Position numbers and translations under genes: made by a program. This document shows, one piece after another, positions 45,300 to 55,760 of a stretch of DNA of 62,000 bases (position 1 is the stretch's first letter; each line of letters opens with the position of its first letter). The notes beneath the pieces are model-generated. The model saw only the letters and a list, made by a program, of their open reading frames with translations, did not search any database and was not told the DNA's origin. Source of the stretch: Cryptomeria japonica (Eukaryota; Streptophyta; Pinopsida; Cupressales; Cupressaceae); contig NC_081412.1 in the NCBI RefSeq assembly GCF_030272615.1, positions 668,365,852 through 668,427,851 of the forward strand. The letters run 5' to 3'.

Positions 45300-47222
45300 C
45301 TATTGCTCCACAAAGTTAATCACATTCGGAGTTATAGACACAAGACTATCAGGTGAGAAAGAGGAATCGTTAGTCTCAACCACATTAGAGGTATGAGAAG
45401 GTAATGGATCAGTAAAAATCTTAAGATTTTGGTTAGGAGGAGCTACAGATGTGTTGCCTTTATCATTCACACCAGAAATAGAGATAGTATTATTATCAAT
45501 CAAATCTTGAATTTTACCCTTTAAAGAAAAACATTTTTCAGTATCATGCCCAGGTTGACGATGAAATTGACAAAAAGATTTGTTATCAAAATAGGGTGAG
45601 TTAATCTTTGCAGGATCTATTTGCTTTATAGGAAGAAGAGTCAGCACATTTTGTTCCAATAACTTATTCATAATACTATGCAATGATTCATTCAAAGGAG
45701 TAAACTTTCTTTCTTTCTTGAAAAACTTAGAAATAGGAGGCACACCTGATGCTGCATTCACATTGTTGTTGATGATGTTTTCATTGAACTTAATTGACTC
45801 TCTGTTCGGTTTAAACTTCCCAAATGGTTGTTGACTACTATTACCCTTATCACTCAGAGCCATAGGATTTGCTTGTTCCATTTGACTCACAGTCAGTTGA
45901 TAATTGTGAAGAGTTGCGCACAACTGTTGGAAAGAAGTAAACTCAGAAAATAGAAGTTTTTCTCTAATATCTTTTTGTAAATTAGAAATAAAGATTCTTT
46001 GAATATCATTGTCAGGTACTGGAAAAGGAATTCGAGCATACAAATGCTTATATCTACCAATGAAATCAGTCACTTTTTCTTTAACACCTTGTTTACAATG
46101 CATTAAATCAATCAAAGTAACTTTAGGACTTATATTGTTTTGAAATTGTTGAATAAAAGCATTTGCAAGTTGTTCGAAAGAAGTAATAGAATAAGAAGGC
46201 AACGAGCAATACCATTGTAGGGCTTTATCTCTTAATGTTCTAGTAAACAGTTTTGCAAGCAACCTTTGGTCATAAGCAAAATCAGTACATATTGTTTGAA
46301 AGGTCTTAACATGTGTTAGAGGATCACCTTTACCATTATAAAGCTCCAATTGTGGGATTTCAACATGTTTAGGGGGGATAGCTCGAACAATGTCAAGAGA
46401 AAGTGGGCTCGCAACATCAAATGTGGGCACACTAGACTTAGATTGATTCATAGAGGCAATTTGTTGTTGTAAAGAAGAGACAGTTTGTGCAAGATTGTTA
46501 ATGGTCGCTTCAGTCGAAGAGTTCATATTAGACGTGATAGATTGTGATGGAGGTATTATGTTATTGAAAGAAGGTATTGATTGAGAGTAAGGTGGCGGGA
46601 CACTATGATAGTTAGTCATAGGAGATGATTGGAAAGCAGGAACACTACAAGGAGGAATGGAATGATTAAACGAATTGCCCCCTTGCGTCATGTTCATTTG
46701 TGGAGATATAATAGGAACACTCATTGAAGGAATGAATGAAGAAGTTGGATTGAATGAAGGAAGAGGGTTGATTGAAGAAGAAGGATTGCCCCCATGACTT
46801 GTGATCATAGGTGGAATGTCTTGTATTGAAGTAGTCATTATGTTTGATGTAAAAGTAGGTATACTAGCAATAGGAGTTGTCAAAGGAATAGAATGATTAA
46901 CTTGAGTAGGAGGTTGTGTATAACCCAAAGTTTTGGCACAACTCTTCATAGGCATCACATTTGAATCCACAATGTGTGCAATACCACACAAAATATCAAT
47001 TCCATTCTTATCACTTTGAACCATACGTTTTAGACCCTCAATTAATGAAAGAGCTTGACTATCGGGGTATTCTTGAGACATCCATTGTCGAAAATCATCA
47101 AATTGGTTATCCAATTTTGAAAGTTGTTCTACAGAAACCTCATGGAGAGCTTCTTCATCATTAAGAGGATTAGAGGAATTACCCATGTCCTCGTTAAAAA
47201 AGCCATTCAAATTAGGTTCCAT
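45300..47222 (-). CDS. gag: GY2 Gag, intact 640 residues
   Basis: This is the longest open frame of the window. It starts MEPNLNGFFNEDMGN and has a Pro/Ser/Ile-rich, probably disordered segment at about residues 80-260. A retrotransposon Gag capsid domain lies at about 270-430 (YNGKGDPLTHVKTFQTIC, LRDKALQWYCSLP, LANAFIQQFQNN). A zinc-knuckle variant CQFHRQPGHDTEKC sits near residue 555, of the CX2HX4HX4C form common in plant gypsy Gag. The protein would build the particle and bind RNA. It ends at UAG (NFVEQ-stop) and the protease region continues in the same frame, so readthrough or a recent mutation is possible. The leader between the 5' LTR and the start is 1260 bases. Confidence 0.9.
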   Translation of the reverse strand: MEPNLNGFFNEDMGNSSNPLNDEEALHEVSVEQLSKLDNQFDDFRQWMSQEYPDSQALSLIEGLKRMVQSDKNGIDILCGIAHIVDSNVMPMKSCAKTLGYTQPPTQVNHSIPLTTPIASIPTFTSNIMTTSIQDIPPMITSHGGNPSSSINPLPSFNPTSSFIPSMSVPIISPQMNMTQGGNSFNHSIPPCSVPAFQSSPMTNYHSVPPPYSQSIPSFNNIIPPSQSITSNMNSSTEATINNLAQTVSSLQQQIASMNQSKSSVPTFDVASPLSLDIVRAIPPKHVEIPQLELYNGKGDPLTHVKTFQTICTDFAYDQRLLAKLFTRTLRDKALQWYCSLPSYSITSFEQLANAFIQQFQNNISPKVTLIDLMHCKQGVKEKVTDFIGRYKHLYARIPFPVPDNDIQRIFISNLQKDIREKLLFSEFTSFQQLCATLHNYQLTVSQMEQANPMALSDKGNSSQQPFGKFKPNRESIKFNENIINNNVNAASGVPPISKFFKKERKFTPLNESLHSIMNKLLEQNVLTLLPIKQIDPAKINSPYFDNKSFCQFHRQPGHDTEKCFSLKGKIQDLIDNNTISISGVNDKGNTSVAPPNQNLKIFTDPLPSHTSNVVETNDSSFSPDSLVSITPNVINFVEQ

Positions 47223-48462
47223 CTCCTCAGTAATTAAACCTTGTAAAGACTTAATTCTAAGGCTTCATCTAACGGGAATAGTGTAAGTAGGGCTTATTGT
47301 TGTAAAACTCATGCACTAAAGAGAGAGAGAAGATTTTGAATTTTATAGGTAGCAAATTTCAATAAAATCAGCCAATCTCCTAGATTTAAGCTGTTAAATA
47401 CAATCAGGACAATCTCACGAAATTTCAGAAAAAATGTCAGGGACCGTGGCGAACGGAGTGCACACAGTCCTCGCAACTTTTTTCGAAATTTTCAGGGATG
47501 AAAGTTATGATGATTTTAAAGCTAATCTGAAAAAATTGAGTGATTTTACGATCTGTAGATAGGCCAAATTAAAGTTGCAATCTCAAAATTGAACCCTACC
47601 AAGATTGTTGAAAAATGCAAAATTTGAATTTTGAAAAAGAGAGGGAAACTGAAATTTTGAATTTTATGATTTTAGAGGGAATACTGAAAGCAATGCAGGC
47701 TTTGAAATTTAAAAGTTGACCCAATTTCATGCAAAATTCAAATTTGAAAGCGGAAATCAATGTTGCCGCAATTAAACACTTAATTTCAAAAGTCACAAAT
47801 TGTAAAAATTTGAATAAAGCACTGAAATTTCGAATGAATGCCAACACACTTTTCAGATTTAGGACAGTAAGGAACACAATTTTGATATGAATTTTAATTT
47901 CAACAATTTTTGAATGATTAGAAGCCTTAATCCAAGCAATCACTAGACCAACTTTGACTTTAATTTTGAAAGTGTTAGAATTGATAAAATCAGCCAAAAT
48001 TCTGGATTTTAGCAGAAAAACACAGTAAGATCTAGCTCCCGAAATTTCGGAAAAAATGTCAGGGACGATGCCGCTCGGGGTGCACACGGTCCTCGCAACT
48101 TTTTTCCAAATTTTCAGGGATGAAAGATATTGTGATTTTGTTGCAGAATCCAAAGTTACAGCCGATTTGGAGGTGTTTTGATCAGTGAAATCATCAGTCA
48201 AAGGCTGAATCAAGAGGGTTTGACACTTAACCACTTAATTTTCAGAGTTAAAGCAGAAATAAGAATTAACAATTTGCAATAGAAGGGTAGATCTGAAACA
48301 AGCATTAGCAATTAAACATTTCACAAGCTTAATTACTAAAAAGAAAATTTTAGGGTTTTTATGCAATTAACCTCTAAAATTTGCAAAAGATCAAACATGA
48401 AAAATGTAATTAAGGAAGCAAATTTTTTCAGATCTAACCATGAATAATTAGAATTAGGATGT
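47223..48462 (-). other. GY2 leader with an internal direct repeat
   Basis: This 1.24 kb untranslated leader has no convincing gene. One minus-strand frame of 212 codons (48234-47596) has no recognisable motif and I do not support it. Two imperfect copies of a 145-base segment lie at about 47361-47520 and 47985-48140. Each contains a GTGCACAC motif also present in both LTRs. Confidence 0.55.
47361..48140. repeat. Pair of imperfect 145-bp repeats in GY2 leader
   Basis: Both copies share ATAAAATCAGCCAA, AAAAAATGTCAGGGAC, GTGCACAC, GTCCTCGCAACTTTTTT and AAATTTTCAGGGATGAAAG. They are about 620 bases apart. Confidence 0.82.
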
Positions 48463-48482
48463 TCACGTCAGGTTCACCAAAA
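48463..48482 (-). promoter_or_regulatory. GY2 primer binding site region
   Basis: Sense TTTTGGTGAACCTGACGTGA follows the 5' LTR end. The position fits a primer site starting at TGGTGAACC. I cannot name the tRNA. Confidence 0.55.
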
Positions 48483-49713
48483 TGTAAAGCGGAAAAATCG
48501 AACCCTAGTTGTTCTCCCCCCCCAACTCCAAGGAGAGAGAAGGGAGGTCACTAGGGTTGATGGTTTTCACTTAGGAGAGACTTTACATTCAAAAGAGGGG
48601 TTGAAACCCACAAGATCTAATCCCACACAATGCAAGACTGGATTCTAAATGAGTTTCAAGGGTTAAGACATCAAGGATACCCTCTTTTGTAAAGAATGTA
48701 GATAGAATGATTGAACTAGGAATGCATGTAAAGTAAGAAAGATTCGCTTATAAATAGAGATAGGGATACGGGATGAAGCTGCGGACCTGGAATTAGAAGT
48801 AAAATGTCGAGACGATGCTACTCTGCAAATTTGAGCGAAAGTTGATGGGACGATGGCACCCGGAGTGCACACGGTCCTCCAAAAAATCCGTGAAACGAAG
48901 GGGGATCTGTTCATCTCTACACAAGGATTCCAGATCTTCAATTACAGCCGCGTACCTGCAACCTACACACAGAAAAGAGAGGATGATTGGGGGGTTAGGG
49001 ATTAGGGGTTTGCCTTTAGGTCAAACCCCAGTTTTGGAATTAACCAAGAAATGAGAATGCTGTAAATGTAAATGTTTGTAATGTAAACAAGTACTGATAC
49101 CTTGTTGTAAGAATGTTTGTATTCTTACATGTGAAGGTGTAATGTATGTTGTATGTTGTATGTTGTATGTGATCTCCTCTTCAATGGTTGAATCCTTGTC
49201 TTGAATGCAATACCTAGCCTTGAATGGAGACTTAGAATGCTCAATTGCTTGAAGGAATGCTTGAATGCTTGAATGTTTGAATGTTTGAATATCGCTTCCG
49301 CCTCTTGCACACATATGTTTTTTTCTCCCTTTTTTTGGAAGAGGAAATATAGTTTATATACTTGTCAATTAGGGTTGAGAGACTGATTTTCCTGACCTTA
49401 GGTCGACCTAGAAACAATATTTTCCAATTTGCAAACTTCAAGACCCGATGCCCAACAAGAGACCGGGCCCAAAATAGGGCCAGGGACCAGGGCGTTGGGT
49501 GCCCTCGTCCTGAAGGACCAGGGTGCTGGGCGCCATGGTCCCACCTCCCGAGATAGCAGGGTGCAAGGAGGGATCAGGCCAAGGTGCAAAAAGATGCAGT
49601 TTTTGGTGTCGTAAACAGGTTTCGGGGTCTCCATTCAGGTTCAACGTTGCGCCACCATCGTAAAGACCCAAATGCAGTCGAAATTGCAAGTGTCACAATT
49701 TTAGGATGCTACA
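48483..49713 (-). repeat. GY2 5' LTR
   Basis: It has the same ends as the 3' LTR and is 1231 bases. By eye there are about 38 differences from the 3' LTR besides the repeat-unit difference. Confidence 0.92.
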
Positions 49714-50200
49714 GATGTATAATTTTGTATAAGGTGATATAGTTGGCAGTGAAGGTTTTGATTATTGACTAAGCTTAAACTAGTACTGAACCTGGCATGA
49801 GAGATGTTTTTTTGAAGCAATACATTGTATTGGATTTTGATAATCTATTTTCTAGTCAGTCTGACTCTTATTGAGCAGTGAGCTCTAGGTAGTTGGCCTC
49901 CCTGCATGTGCAGGCCCCTGATTGTAAGTAGTATTTATTCATTGGCCAGTGAGTAAATATTGTGGGTCACAAATCCCACCAAGGTTTTTCTCACATCGGG
50001 TTTCCTTGTTTAATATCTTGTGTTATGGTGTGTTTCTATGTTGTCTCTATTATTTCTATTTATTGCAATAATTCTTATTTACCAATACATTGTTTTGGGA
50101 TGCAAAGTTATTAATAAGTTTTAATATTCTGCTAACCGATTAGACACTAATTTACCCCCCCCCTCTCAGTGTCTTTAGGACTGTCGTTGAATCTAAAAAT

Positions 50201-50213
50201 TGGTATCAGAGCC
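50201..50213 (+). promoter_or_regulatory. NA4 primer binding site
   Basis: TGGTATCAGAGCC is a full match to the plant initiator Met-tRNA complement, two bases after the LTR end. Confidence 0.92.
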
Positions 50214-50269
50214 TGGTCCTCTATTTTCAAAAGCCTAATAGCTTGAGGAAGATTCAGACACTGGTATAG

Positions 50270-51381
50270 ATGGAGAACTTAAGAAAACAGTTGGAAGGAG
50301 CTCTTGAAGATTTTGATGCAAAAAAATTGAAGAATATCAAACTTGAAGATGATCTGAGGATTGCACAGGAATTCATTAAAGGACTACAGGAGAACCTGGT
50401 TAAAGCATGAAATAAAAGAAAAGAAATTCATGAGAAGATGCAAGATGATGATGATGAAAAATAAACTCTTAGAGACATTGCAGACAAGTTGAGACAAGAA
50501 AACAATAATATGAAGAATGAAATGCAAGATATGACTATGAGGTTATGTAAAGATATTGAAGATAGGAAGAATAATGAACAAGACTTGACTAGGAGACTTA
50601 ATGATGTTGGAAATGAAAATCTGAGACTTAGTCATGAAAATGATATGTTAAAAATAGACTTGATCACATGCAACATGATAAAGTTGAGCTTATGAGACAA
50701 GATGAAATTCTGGAAAATGAGTTGGCTACTGCAAATAAAAATAAAGAAAAATTCAAGAAAAGTTTAGAAGAACTTGATGACATGCTAAAGAAACAAAAAC
50801 CTAATGGAGATACTAATGCACTTGGATTTGAACATGGAGAAAGTTCTGGTACTGAAAACAATCAAGATCATAACAAACCGGTAAGACAACCAAATGCTTA
50901 CAAATTTAATGGGAAATGTTTCAATTGCAACAAATATGGTCATAGAGCGAATCAGTGTAGATTTAGAAATAATTAGAATACAAACTCACCCATCAATCAA
51001 TGTTCCAAATGCAACAAAGTTTGTCATAATTCAAAAAATTGCAGAATGAATGTAAAATGCTATGTTTGTGGAAGATTTGGATATTTATCTAATCAATGTA
51101 GATCACAAACTGATCAAGGATATGGAAAGGCTATCCAGAGGAATAATGTAACTTGTTATACTTGTAACAAGATTGGACATATTGCTAAATTTTGTAGAAG
51201 TAAGAATGCACTGACAAACAACAAAGGATCTAGTTTGAAAGGCAAAGAAAAGGTAGATTAAGTTAAGAAAGAATTTTCAAAACAATGGATCAGGAAGAGT
51301 GATCAGAGAACTGATGAAACTATATCTTCACCGGTAGAACTGAGTAATCCTCCACCAGCAGGATACTCTTCGTCTAACTAA
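50270..51381 (+). pseudogene. NA4 ORF1: coiled-coil and four-knuckle protein
   Basis: It starts MENLRKQLEGALEDFDAKKL, 57 bases after the primer site. Charged coiled coil runs to about 50800 (EIEDRK-type repeats, LSHENDMLKIDL, ENELATANKNKEKFKKSLEE). A Gly/Ser hinge then precedes four knuckles: CFNCNKYGHRANQC (intact), CSKCNKVCHNSKNC (Gly changed to Cys), CYVCGRFGYLSNQC (His changed to Tyr) and CYTCNKIGHIAKFC (intact). A Lys-rich and then Pro-rich tail ends at 51379-51381. Four stops and a frameshift near 50690 break it. This is the most complete ORF1 of the window. No protease or capsid motif is seen. Confidence 0.8.
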
Positions 51382-51680
51382 GGAACAATCCTTAGGGGGT
51401 ATTGTAGCAAGTTGAAGATCATGCATTCTACCCTTGGTTGATGGTGAGAAGATACATTTCTTCTTTACCGATAGGTGTGTTAAGTTTTCACTTAATCAAT
51501 GAGCATTTAATGATGTTTTAAGGAAATTTTTGGCTATAAAGCACTGGGAAACCCTCATTTCAAACTCACCAAGCATTCAAACTTTCTGTGAGCGCGAAAT
51601 CGAACAAAGGAATTCAAGGCAAATCTGAGAAGTGTTCTTCAATAATTCAGCAAACATCTGGATAAGAGGTATTTTTCATA
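51382..51680 (+). promoter_or_regulatory. NA4 ORF1-ORF2 spacer, possible internal promoter
   Basis: A 299-base spacer holds TTGGCTATAAAGCAC (TATAAAG at 51535-51541), 146 bases before the ORF2 ATG. AACTCACCAAGCATTC, GAGCGCGAAATCG and AAGAGGTATTTTTCATA immediately upstream of the ATG follow. Confidence 0.4.
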
Positions 51681-54150
51681 ATGGCTGCTTCATTTTCTAT
51701 TCCTGAATTTATTCCAAACCCTACAATTATGGAGAATGTGAAATGCCCTAGCTCGTATTCAAAATAATTCTTGAGAATGTGAAGCAAGATGACTCCGTAG
51801 GAGATTTTTTAAAAATACCCAAGGGTGTAGCATTTGCAAAAGACCCTAGGATTTACATACATTGCAATATAGAAGATCTAGGATTTGAAGAGTTAATTTG
51901 AAAATGTTTAATAAGGTCATTTGTGATGAACATGGAATTGTTAAACCTGAACATAAGATTGTGGAAACTTCAAGTTTTGTGGATATACTGAATATCCTTC
52001 AATTTCCAGAGGAAGTGGTAAAGATTGTATTGAGTACAACACATGGAGAATTCTTATGGTTAGATTTTGTTTGTAAGATAACCTGACAAGAAATTAGGGC
52101 AGTTATTGGTTTACTTTCAACTAGTAGTAGACCTGATAAGACAAAGAAGATTCCCAACAAAATGGTAACAAGCCTAACCGAAGCAACATTTGACAATAGA
52201 TCACTTAGAGTAAATGACATTAAGGACATTAATGTGAGATATATAAGTATGGTTCTTAGATACAAAGCCACACATGCTAACAAACTCAATTCTATTTCCA
52301 ATCTTTTTATTTACAGTGCTTATGAAATGATAAACAACAATGGTAAGAGAGATGTGTGTGAATGGTTAAAAGATGAGTTTATTGACAACCTGAAAAAGAT
52401 TAAGGGAGATGAGAAAGGTACTTTCCACTTTGGAAACCTTTTGGTATGTTTGATGTTATATTTCACCAAAGAGATCCCTAGTACATGACCCAAAGACTTT
52501 GGTTATGATATACTAGTAGGAAAAAAACTACAGGAAGCTTTTACCAACATGGGAACTGATAGAGATAATAACATAATAGATTACTTTAAAACTTTCCAAT
52601 CTAAGATGAGAGCTAGGGAAAGGATTCCTCAGAGCATAGTTGAGAAATATGACAAAAAATCTATTTTGTCATTAAAGGAGATGAAACCTAGATGGAAGCA
52701 GTAAGCTCTAGAACTATTTGGGTTATTGAAATGGGTTATGAGGTTGATTTAAATGTTTTGGAAACATATGAAAAAGCACTCCTTGAAGCACCAAGAGAAC
52801 CATCTGAGGAAATATTTGGAAGTGCTAAAACTATAGCTAGTAAAGTATCAATGGAGAAAAATAAGAAGAGAAGAAACAAATTCATTAGGGATGCATCCAA
52901 GAAAGCACAAGAAATCAAAGAAAATGTCATGAACCTTAGTGGCATATCGGTTAGTGAGCTTAAAGGACCTCAACTGGAGGCACATATTTCATCGGTTGAC
53001 ACATCTTCTAACAGTGATAGTGGGAAGGTTGCTGAGTTCAAAAGAGTGGAAAGGAAAAGGAAAGCCTCACTAGTACCTTCTCCTACCCCAAAGAAGAGAA
53101 TATTAAGGCATAAACAACAAGCAATTAGGGAACCTAAGAAAAAGCTTACTCCAAAGAGAAAATAGACACTGGTTACCCCTTCACTAAATGATCTACTTAA
53201 TGAGGTTACACATGAAGGAAATCTATCAAATGTGAACAAGTTATATCATTTTTTCAATGAAATTTATAGGGAAACTATTGAAGAAAGCATTGTTCTTCAC
53301 TTAGACATTTATAAGAAAGTTTTGATTGAAGTTATTGATGAGCTACCAAATGATCTCTACATGAGACTAGAATCTAAAAGGCTATCTGTGATGGAATTGG
53401 ATAAGAAATTGAAAGTTGAAGCACTCTTGGTTGTTCACCTGGTTAACTCCAAAGAAGAAATAGATAAACTTCTGAGGCTAACTGATCAGTATTTGCTAGT
53501 GGACACTGACAAGTGAGCCTGATGGATGGAAGAGTGAAGGAAATTGTAGAAGAAACAACGGATAATTGGGATATATTCTTTATGGAGAAAGAAAAACAAG
53601 AGGAAATGAATAGACCTAAGAAGACATTTAAGGTTTACCAAAAGGATAAGGGTAAAGGAAAAATTGGTGGAGTTCCAAACATTAAGATTACTAAGAATCT
53701 TCCACCGCCACCTTTGGATACTGCATTGGTACACTCAGAAGATCTACTGGTTATTGACACTGAAGGAATAAGACATGATGATACTAATCTTGAGTCAGAG
53801 ATAATTTTTACAATGAATGTGGATACTCAAGAGGTAAAAATTGTTGTGGATAAGGAAACCTCTATAATTAAGTCAAACAATGTTGACAATAGGAACATAG
53901 CAGAGAAACCGGTACAAACTATTGAAACTATGACATCAACACAAACAAAGAAACTGGCACAGACTGAAAAAACCTATTGAAGCTAAAATTACTAGCACAA
54001 GGCCACTAGAGATAGAGGAACTAGCAGAGAAACAAACTGAGGCAGAGGTACAGACAGAGTCAGAGAAATTGATAGTTATGGAGTCTGAGAAAACTTTAAA
54101 AGTTGAGATGCAAACATAGACTGATCTGAGTCATGATTCAACTTTACATA
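51681..54150 (+). pseudogene. NA4 ORF2, first part
   Basis: This belongs to the same unrecognised family as NA2 ORF2. MAASFSIPEFIPNPTIME opens it and a frameshift near 51765 follows. Shared blocks are AKDPRIYIHCNIEDLGFEE, FLWLDFVCKIT, SLRVNDIKDINVRYISMVL, CEWLKDEFIDNLKKIKG and KGTFHFGNLLVCLMLYF. TIWVIEMGYEVDLNVLETYE (about 52710) leads to a basic block with KKRILRHKQQAIREPKKK and LTPKRK. Then come a helical segment and VYQKDKGKGKIGGVPNIKI, a PPPPLDT turn and an acidic end. CO5 inserted at 54150. Most breaks are single stops, so the original gene is readable. Confidence 0.75.
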
Positions 54151-55263
54151 CCTAAGAATGATCTTATTTGTTTCCTCTTACTTTTCTTATTCATCCTCAT
54201 CTTCATCAACATCAGTATCTATCAGTGTAGGAGCACTGTTATTGGTGCTGGGCTATTTTGCAACCGGTTCCCAAAAGGTTACTACTGGTTGATCTCCTAC
54301 TTTCTCACTGCCGGTTTCCTTAGATTTCTTAGAGGTTTCATCAACTCTAACATTGATGCTTTGAACAATTCTCTGAGTCCTGTTGTTGAAACATTTTAGA
54401 GCTTTGCTCTTTGTGGAATACCCTAGGAATATTCCCTCATCACATTTAGCATCAAACTTGCTCTGATGTTAACTCCTCTTGATATACCATTTGCTACCAA
54501 ACACTCTAAAGTAGCTTACCACTGGTGTCTTACCAGTCCAATACTCATAAGGTGTTTTATCCTTACCCTTTTTGATGAGTACCCAGTTCATTGTGTAGAT
54601 TGCAGTGCTCACAGCTTCTCTCCAAAAGGTGTGAGCAACCTTCCCTTGGATCAACATAGTTCTAGTTGCTTCAACCACAATCTAGTTGTTCCTCTCTGCT
54701 AGGCCATTTTGTTGTGGAGTCCAGGGGGCAGACAGTTTCCTCTTGATGTCATTCTCTTCACAGTAGTTGTTGAATTCACTGGAAGTGAATTCTCCTCCTT
54801 GATCAGTCCTTAAGCACTTAATCCTCTTACCGCTTTCTTTTTCAACCATTGGTCTGAAGGCTTTGAACTTTCCAAAAGCTTCAGATTTGTCCTTCAAGAA
54901 TGTGACCCATGTCATTCTTGAGAAATCATCAGTAAGAATCATAAAATACCTATCTCCCTGCACACTCCTAGTTTTCATAGGACCACACAAATCAGTATGC
55001 ACAAGATCAAGTAAATTGTCTGTAGTGAAATATTTACCTTTGAAGCTTGAGGAAGACATTTTCCCCAGTTGACACTCTCTGCACAAAGGATTTTTTGGTT
55101 TTCTCAGCATAGGAAATCCTCTAACTACCTTGATCTTACTGGCCTTCACAATGTTATCAAAGTTTACAAGACAGAGTCTCCTATGCCATATCCAGCTATC
55201 ATCAAACTTAGCCATTAGACATGTACTGACATTAGCATTCAGCTGAAATAGGTTACCTTTGGT
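54151..55263 (-). pseudogene. pol: CO5 pol: GAG-pre-integrase and integrase
   Basis: DDSWIWHRRLCLVNFDNIVK and CRECQLGKMSSSSFKGKYFT form the GAG-pre-integrase domain. The core has Asp in DLVHTDLCGPMKTRS, Asp in CLRTDQGGEFTSSEF and Glu in PQQNGLAERNN, so the D-D-E triad is intact. The downstream YEYWTGKTPVVSYFRVFGSK motif and the C-terminal GIFLGYSTKSKALKCF follow. Stops occur after ERNN (54679) and after YIKRS (54469). The frame ends near 54155 in an acidic linker where RT should begin, which is cut away. Confidence 0.88.
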
Positions 55264-55760
55264 CTACATACCAGTGGCCATTAGTTCACCACTCTTACCT
55301 TTTATTTTACACACTCCATCTCTAAATTCCAGAGTGATTCCATTATCATTCAGTTGGGCAACACTCAAAAGGTTGTGTTTGAGACCTTCTACCCAATACA
55401 CATTGTCACCACTGCTTTTTCCATTCAGAGAGATGGACCCTCTGCCTTTTACCATACATGATGCATCATTACCAAAATGAACCACACCACCATCATACTC
55501 TTCCAGAGATAGAAACTTGCTCCAGTCACCAGTCATATGGTGAGAACAACCACTGTCAATAATCCACTCATTGGAATTATCAAAGTGGGAGACAAGAGCC
55601 TTCTTATCTGACACATCTTCCTTGATTTCTACAAACACAATATATTCATCTTCTGATTCCTCATCAGTGACACCTTCATCAACTACTACAAAATAGTTTC
55701 TCCAGTTTCCTCCTTTGAACTTCTTGAACTTTTCTAGTTTGTCCTTGTTATCACCATTAG
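55264..55760 (-). pseudogene. pol: CO5 pol: protease
   Basis: EWIIDSGCSHHMTGDWSKFL (about 55520-55575) contains the intact DSG active site. ASCMVKGRGSISLNG and VEGLKHNLLSVAQLNDNG follow. The segment is open from gag without a stop and ends at a stop after ATGM at 55261-55263. The region before the active site is acidic (DEESEDEYIVFVEIKED). The element keeps a protease that looks catalytically complete. Confidence 0.86.

Larger units (their letters stand above)
41850..49713 (-). mobile_element. GY2: gypsy-type Gag-protease element without RT or integrase
   Basis: The LTRs are at 41850-43111 and 48483-49713, with a perfect target duplication GATGT (41845-41849 and 49714-49718). They have TGTA...TACA ends and about 97% identity by eye, plus a 31-base copy-number difference. 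The interior has gag, a protease-like region and an acidic linker, then non-coding sequence. RT, RNase H and integrase are absent, so it would need a helper element. It is recent compared with its neighbours. Confidence 0.92.
41534..50198 (+). repeat. NA4 5' LTR, split by GY2
   Basis: It begins TGTTGGAATTCTACAC. GY2 occupies 41850-49713. The LTR resumes ATAATTTTGTATAAGG and ends GAATCTAAAA. The hairpin outer stem is CAAGG/CCTTG (49980-49984 with 50004-50008). The poly-C box is near 50155. Confidence 0.9.

Noticed and set aside
47596-48234. 212-codon minus-strand frame in the GY2 leader
   Set aside because: It has no recognisable motif or typical gene context, and it spans one copy of a leader repeat. 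It may be chance openness in AT-rich sequence.
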